From Clostridiales bacterium (GTDB lineage: Bacteria > Bacillota > Clostridia > Saccharofermentanales > Saccharofermentanaceae), in NCBI GenBank assembly GCA_016930475.1, contig JAFGGR010000024.1, positions 1 through 10,656 of the forward strand: a DNA stretch of 10,656 bases. Direction: 5' to 3'. A model generated the notes under the pieces. That model saw only the letters and a program-made list of their open reading frames with translations. It did no database searches and was not told the DNA's origin. Position numbers and translations under genes: made by a program. This document shows, one piece after another, positions 6,756-10,656 of the stretch (the stretch's first letter is position 1; each line of letters opens with the position of its first letter).

Positions 6756-7961
6756 TTACTTGTGCTCGGCGTTCTTTCTTTGCCTCTTCGCCTCGAAAAC
6801 AATGACTCCCGCCGCAACGGCGGCATTCAAACTGTTGACGTGGCCCTCCATCGGAACGGATACCGTGACGTCGCACTTGCTCAAAATATTCTCATGCACG
6901 CCTTCTCCCTCACTGCCGATAATGAGAAGAAGCGGTCCGCCGTAATTGGCCTTATCATAAGGCATTTCCGCGGAAGCATCGGTGCCGAATACCCAGAAGC
7001 CCTTCTTCTTAAGATCATCGATCGTTCTGGAAAGATTTGTGACACGTGCCACCGGTACATATTCTATCGCTCCGGATGAGGTTTTGGCAACCGTTGCATC
7101 GAGTCCGATCGACCGATGACGCGGGATGATGATCCCGTCAACGCCCGCCGCATCTGCGATCCGAAGTACTGAACCGAGATTATATGAGTCCTTTAACGAG
7201 TCCAGCATGACCAGGAAGGGATCGCCTTCTTTCTTCGTGGCTTGTTCGATCATTTCGTCGATCTCGATGTAATCATGGCTGGCTATTTGTGCGATCACGC
7301 CTTGGTGGATCCGAGTCGATGACATTTTGTCCAAGACCGTTCGAGGTACTTCCACGAGTGGAATTCCCTGGTCACGCGCCATCGCGATGATCCGTCCGAT
7401 CGTCGGATCCAATCGCGAGCCATCCGACGAGGCCACCCAAATTTTATTAAAAGTCCGCCCGGCGCGTAACGCTTCCATGATCGGATTTCTGCCCTCCAAC
7501 CGATCGTCGGGAGCGGCATCCTCAGCTTGGGGATTTCTCTCCTGCGGAACGATTTCACGAGCGGCAAAAGGCTCAGAGCCTCGGGTGGATGTTTGACTGA
7601 ACGGCCTGCCGCCGCCCGGTCCGGGTCGGCGACCTGCGGGAGTGACGGAAGGTCCTCCAAAACGAGGGCGCGCACCCGATGTCGGTTTGTAGGTTTTCCC
7701 GGAAGTCGGAGCGGAACCGCGTGCGGAGCCTTGTCCGAAGGATTTACCTGATGTTGATGCGGAGCCGCGTCCCGGAGCTCCCTCGGAAGAGCCTTCGAAA
7801 TCCGGGCGCGATCGCCGTCCCGAATATGAATTGCCTGTCAGCGGGCGAGCCGTTCGGTTCTCTCCGCTGTTTCTTTTCGAGCCGAATCCGCCGGATTCCG
7901 GGCGTCTTGCCCCGCCCTTGTTCGATCGACTATTTTCTGAAGGTCTGCGTTGATCCGCCAT
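6756..7961 (-). CDS. rlmB: 23S rRNA guanosine-2'-O-methyltransferase RlmB-type (SpoU/TrmH family), long disordered N-terminus
   Basis: The enzyme transfers a methyl group from S-adenosylmethionine to a ribose 2'-OH, in RlmB the 23S rRNA peptidyl-transferase-region guanosine. The C-terminal 245 residues form a complete SpoU enzyme. It has the RNA substrate-binding domain from LEGRNPIMEAL (155-165) and the three knotted-fold motifs: NLGSVLR at 261-267, IGSEGEG at 348-354 and VPMEGHVNSLNAAVAAG at 369-385. Residues 1-150 are instead a low-complexity Arg/Gly/Ser/Pro-rich region with repeated TSGK units and no expected fold. The ATG follows AAAGGAG with a 6-nt A-rich spacer. It lies 43 bp after mrnC, the same order as in B. 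subtilis (yacO), which supports the RlmB assignment over other TrmH-family members. The exact target nucleotide is inferred. Confidence 0.92.
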   Translation of the reverse strand: MADQRRPSENSRSNKGGARRPESGGFGSKRNSGENRTARPLTGNSYSGRRSRPDFEGSSEGAPGRGSASTSGKSFGQGSARGSAPTSGKTYKPTSGARPRFGGPSVTPAGRRPGPGGGRPFSQTSTRGSEPFAAREIVPQERNPQAEDAAPDDRLEGRNPIMEALRAGRTFNKIWVASSDGSRLDPTIGRIIAMARDQGIPLVEVPRTVLDKMSSTRIHQGVIAQIASHDYIEIDEMIEQATKKEGDPFLVMLDSLKDSYNLGSVLRIADAAGVDGIIIPRHRSIGLDATVAKTSSGAIEYVPVARVTNLSRTIDDLKKKGFWVFGTDASAEMPYDKANYGGPLLLIIGSEGEGVHENILSKCDVTVSVPMEGHVNSLNAAVAAGVIVFEAKRQRKNAEHK

Positions 7962-8004
7962 TTTTTTCTCCTTTGATGCATTCGTTGTTGTGGATACGAT
8001 TCGT

Positions 8005-8430
8005 TTATTGATCGGAATGTTCGCTCGGATCGCCCCGATCCGAAATTTCGAAGATCCGGATAATGATCTCGTCCAATCGCTCGTGTCGGTCCATAAGAAA
8101 AAGGTATCCGATGACCGCTTCCATACCGGTCGCGTATTTGTAGTCCGAAGGACTGGCGTTGCGCGCCGAACTCGCCGGGTTGCTGTTTTTACCTCGCCTG
8201 AATACGGACAGTTCTTCCTCCGTCAGTATGTCCAGGATCGCGCGCGCTGTTTTGGCCTGAGCGGCCGCGCTGACATGACCGATCGCCAGTTTGTGGATCG
8301 AGCCGGATTTACTTCGATTGCGCGCCGCGACATGAAGTCGGACGTACAACTCGAAAACCGCGTCTCCGACATACGCCAGAACGGATGCGGGCACCTCCCG
8401 GATATCATCGTTGATGATCGGAACAATCAT
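8005..8430 (-). CDS. mrnC: Mini-ribonuclease III, 23S rRNA maturation
   Basis: Mini-III is a dimeric RNase III catalytic domain without a double-stranded RNA-binding domain; in B. subtilis it trims 23S rRNA precursor ends. The 141-residue length fits the family. Motifs in order are LAYVGDAVFELYVR (18-31), with D23 at the position of the catalytic aspartate, HKLAIGHVSAAAQA (46-59) and YKYATGMEAVIGYLFL (97-112), with E104 the second acidic catalytic residue. The ATG overlaps the cysS stop as ATGA (8427-8430), indicating translational coupling. It continues the conserved cysS-mrnC-rlmB order. The C-terminal ten residues are charged and variable. Assignment is secure. Confidence 0.95.
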   Translation of the reverse strand: MIVPIINDDIREVPASVLAYVGDAVFELYVRLHVAARNRSKSGSIHKLAIGHVSAAAQAKTARAILDILTEEELSVFRRGKNSNPASSARNASPSDYKYATGMEAVIGYLFLMDRHERLDEIIIRIFEISDRGDPSEHSDQ

Positions 8431-9857
8431 AACTTTATTACCTGTGGGCCGGACGGTGTGTCCTTGATCTGATATCCGAGCGCAGTTACCCGGTCGCGCA
8501 ATTGATCGGCCAGCGCAAAATCTCTCTCTTGCTTGGCTAATGTACGTTTCTTGACTAAACGAGTCACCTCGTCGGGAATTCGGATCCCATCCTCATCCTC
8601 GCCCAAAATATCAAGCCCCAGGACCTCGCCGAGTTCCATGATCTTGTCGGCGGCCGAAAGAAGCGCATCCGAGGAAACCGACGGATTCTGACATGCCGTA
8701 TTCGCGGTGCGCACAAGCTGAAAGATCGCGGTGATCGCATCGGCGGTATTGAAGTCATCCTCCATGGCGTCGAGAAAATCGCGCGACGTCTTTTCGATCG
8801 CTTCCATGAGTTCCCATGAGCTCCGTTCGTCTTTTTGTGTCCTCTTCCGATCCTCGGCGGCACCGGTGAAGCGCAGATTCACGACGGACTCGCGAATCCG
8901 ATCCAGACCGTTCTCTGCGGCTTCCAACAAGCTGTCGGCGAAATTTATCGGCATCCGGTAGTGACCGGTCAGGATGAAGAAGCGGATGACCCGATACTCG
9001 AATTTCTTAATAATGTCCCGGATCGTAAAGAAATTGCCGGCAGACTTGCTCATCTTCTCATTATCGATGTTCACAAACGCGTTGTGCACCCAATATTTAG
9101 AGAGCGGAGCACCGGTCAGAGCCTCACTCTGAGCGATCTCGTTCTCATGATGCGGAAAAATCAGATCTTGCCCGCCTCCGTGGATATCGATCGTGTCGCC
9201 GAGATGCTTACGGATCATCGCCGAGCATTCGATATGCCAGCCGGGGCGGCCTTCTCCCCAAGGAGACGGCCAAGCCGGCTCGTTCTCCTTCTTCTTTTTC
9301 CAGAGGACAAAATCGCCGGGATTTCTCTTCCCTTCGGCCTCGCGAACGTTCTCTCGTTCACCCGCACCCTCGACCAGATCGTCCAGATGGTACCGCGACA
9401 ATTTCCCGTATTCCGTGAACTTCGAGACATCGTAATAGACGCCGTCAGGAAGTTCATACGCAATACCCTTTTCCATGAGCTCAGAAATCAAACCGATCAT
9501 CTCGGGGACTGTTTCCGTCGCTTTCGGCTGATGCGTCGGGCGAAGGATCTTCAGGCGATCCGCATCGATATAGTACTCCTTAATGTAACGCTCGGATATA
9601 TCGTCGATCGTCGTGTCCTCATCCCGGGCGCGGCGAATGATTTTGTCGTCGATATCTGTAAAATTCTGGCAGAATTCCACCTCGAAGCCGATGTACTCCA
9701 AATACCTTCTCATCGTGTCGAAATTTATAAAGGCCCTGGCGTTCCCAATATGAAAGAAATCATAAACCGTAGGACCGCAGGCATACATCTTCACCCGCCC
9801 GGGTTCCACCGGTATAAATTCTTCTTTGCTTCTGGACATAGTATTATAGAGCTTCAT
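8427..9857 (-). CDS. cysS: Cysteinyl-tRNA synthetase
   Basis: This class I synthetase charges tRNA-Cys with cysteine in the cytoplasm. The 476-residue protein has the HIGH-type motif FHIGNA (H36-N39), KMSKS at 268-272 and the active-site zinc ligands C27, C211, H236 and E240 (in CGPT, IECSAM and HHENE) that select cysteine by its thiol. The helical DALR-type region and the C-terminal tRNA-binding extension follow. The ATG at 9855-9857 is preceded by GGAGGG with a short spacer. It is 93 bp downstream of cysE and overlaps mrnC by 4 bp. All catalytic elements are intact. No T-box leader lies directly before it; if one exists it should precede cysE, outside the window. Confidence 0.98.
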   Translation of the reverse strand: MKLYNTMSRSKEEFIPVEPGRVKMYACGPTVYDFFHIGNARAFINFDTMRRYLEYIGFEVEFCQNFTDIDDKIIRRARDEDTTIDDISERYIKEYYIDADRLKILRPTHQPKATETVPEMIGLISELMEKGIAYELPDGVYYDVSKFTEYGKLSRYHLDDLVEGAGERENVREAEGKRNPGDFVLWKKKKENEPAWPSPWGEGRPGWHIECSAMIRKHLGDTIDIHGGGQDLIFPHHENEIAQSEALTGAPLSKYWVHNAFVNIDNEKMSKSAGNFFTIRDIIKKFEYRVIRFFILTGHYRMPINFADSLLEAAENGLDRIRESVVNLRFTGAAEDRKRTQKDERSSWELMEAIEKTSRDFLDAMEDDFNTADAITAIFQLVRTANTACQNPSVSSDALLSAADKIMELGEVLGLDILGEDEDGIRIPDEVTRLVKKRTLAKQERDFALADQLRDRVTALGYQIKDTPSGPQVIKL

Positions 9858-9882
9858 AATCCCTCCGGAAAAGCAGAAATGG

Positions 9883-9916
9883 CCGTTCGGTCTTGCATAA
9901 TATTAGCACCGAAAGG
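9883..9916 (-). other. Imperfect inverted repeat between cysE and cysS
   Basis: On the minus strand CCTTTCGGT (9908-9916) and ACCGAACGG (9883-9891) pair at eight of nine positions across a 16-nt A/T-rich loop that contains TATTAT. It sits 25 nt before the cysS ATG. It could form a hairpin in the cysE-cysS transcript, a processing site or weak attenuator, or flank a minor internal promoter. There is no T-box AGGGTGG-type motif. Function is open. Confidence 0.3.
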
Positions 9917-9950
9917 GAGAAATAAAAACGTTCGAACCGCAAGTTCAGTT

Positions 9951-10640
9951 TTATGTTTCTTCTTTCTCGTATTTGTCGGGGTCACACATGGTCGGCAAAT
10001 ACTTCTGATCCGGCTCGATGCCGGTTTGTTTCTCGATCGCCATGACCCGATGAAGTATCTTGCAGAGCTCCTGTTCAACGGGATCCGCCGTCACCGCATG
10101 ATCCAGTTCCTTCGAGTGAACGATCGGACGTCCGTCGATTCGAACCACTTTGGCGGGGATACCGACGACCGTTGCCTTGCTGGGAATTTCGTTAAGAACC
10201 ACCGCATTCGCTCCGATCATCGTGTTGTCTCCGACGGTAAACGCTCCGAGAAGCTTGGCGCCCGCGCCGATCAGGACATTATTTCCGATCGTCGGGTGCC
10301 TCTTTCCCTTACAGTGGCCGGTCCCACCCAACGTGACTCCATGATAGATCGTGCAGTTATCCCCGATCTCCGCTGTCTCACCGATGACCGTCCCCATTCC
10401 GTGATCGATAAAGAGTCCCTTTCCGATCCGGGCGCCGGGATGGATCTCAATACCCGTAAAAAAACGGCCGGTCTGAGAAACCCACCGGGCGATCGGAAAT
10501 ATACGATGACGGTAAAAAAAATGGCCGATTCGATGATAAACCAGTGCATGAAAACCGGGGTATAACAAAATAACACTCAAAATGCCCCGGGCAGCGGGAT
10601 CTCTATCGGCTATTTGTTTTGCATCATTTATTAAGCCCAT
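9951..10640 (-). CDS. cysE: Serine O-acetyltransferase
   Basis: CysE acetylates L-serine with acetyl-CoA to O-acetylserine, the first step of cysteine synthesis. The short N-terminal helical part (DPAARGILSVILLYPGFHAL) is of the B. subtilis type, shorter than that of E. coli. The left-handed beta-helix of hexapeptide repeats follows from about residue 65 (IHPGARIGKG, IDHGMGTVIGETAEIGDN, YHGVTLGGTG). H80 is the catalytic base; its partner aspartate of the E. coli enzyme is Glu65 here, as in the B. subtilis sequence. The C-terminus ends in a variable charged tail. It is 93 bp before cysS, so cysteine supply and cysteine charging are co-transcribed. The ATG at 10638-10640 has only a weak GGGC before it, and no in-frame stop occurs up to the window edge. 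The true start could therefore lie a few codons upstream. Confidence 0.95.
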   Translation of the reverse strand: MGLINDAKQIADRDPAARGILSVILLYPGFHALVYHRIGHFFYRHRIFPIARWVSQTGRFFTGIEIHPGARIGKGLFIDHGMGTVIGETAEIGDNCTIYHGVTLGGTGHCKGKRHPTIGNNVLIGAGAKLLGAFTVGDNTMIGANAVVLNEIPSKATVVGIPAKVVRIDGRPIVHSKELDHAVTADPVEQELCKILHRVMAIEKQTGIEPDQKYLPTMCDPDKYEKEET

Positions 10641-10656
10641 TTGCTTGCCCGTTTCC

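Noticed and set aside
9917..9950. Possible terminator just after cysE, with TTTTTATTT on the minus strand
   Set aside because: The preceding stem (GAAC/GTTC) is only 4 bp, and cysE-cysS co-transcription is expected from the conserved order.
9858..9950. T-box riboswitch before cysS
   Set aside because: The space is 93 bp and lacks the conserved T-box antiterminator motif and the long stem I; such a leader, if any, would be upstream of cysE beyond the window.
8835..10565. Open reading frame of 576 codons on the plus strand opposite cysS and cysE
   Set aside because: It is fully antisense to two certain genes, has no recognisable domain or suitable ribosome binding site, and is explained by the codon bias of the genes on the other strand.

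Overview
This window looks like chromosomal housekeeping DNA from a member of the Bacillota, probably a Clostridia-type lineage with roughly balanced G+C. The evidence is the conserved minus-strand order cysE-cysS-mrnC-rlmB (as in Bacillus subtilis), a Mini-III RNase, a tig-clpX pair, a B. subtilis-type tRNA-Arg(ACG) with encoded CCA, and strong AGGAGG-type ribosome binding sites. I cannot name the genus from the sequence.

Left part (1-2720, all minus strand). The 5' end of clpX runs off the left edge. It lies downstream of tig (trigger factor), which carries an unusual His/Asp-rich then Lys/Ala-rich C-terminal tail. Upstream of tig is a nicotinamidase-like cysteine hydrolase followed by a strong hairpin. 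tig has its own plausible promoter, and clpX may have a second one.

Middle (2739-5338, mainly plus strand). A divergent intergenic region with a perfect 9-bp inverted repeat precedes a cytoplasmic GH1 beta-glycosidase. That gene and a minus-strand tRNA-Arg converge on a 15-bp bidirectional terminator. The tRNA has an excellent sigma-A-type promoter. Next is a plus-strand protein tyrosine phosphatase with an intact HCxxGKDRTG loop.

Right part (5361-10656, all minus strand). This appears to be one operon-like run entering from the right edge: cysE (serine acetyltransferase), cysS (cysteinyl-tRNA synthetase), mrnC (Mini-III, overlapping cysS by 4 bp), an rlmB-type 2'-O-methyltransferase with a 150-residue low-complexity N-terminus, and a putative lipoprotein with a likely TTG start. 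The run combines cysteine synthesis, cysteine charging onto tRNA, and 23S rRNA maturation and modification. The lipoprotein sits where B. subtilis has yacP.

I found no CRISPR array, insertion sequence, phage gene or recognisable new defence or biosynthetic system. The points worth a second look are modest: the trigger factor and RlmB extensions, the unusual tRNA T-stem, the inverted repeat before the GH1 gene, the unrecognised lipoprotein, and a strong excess of GATC.
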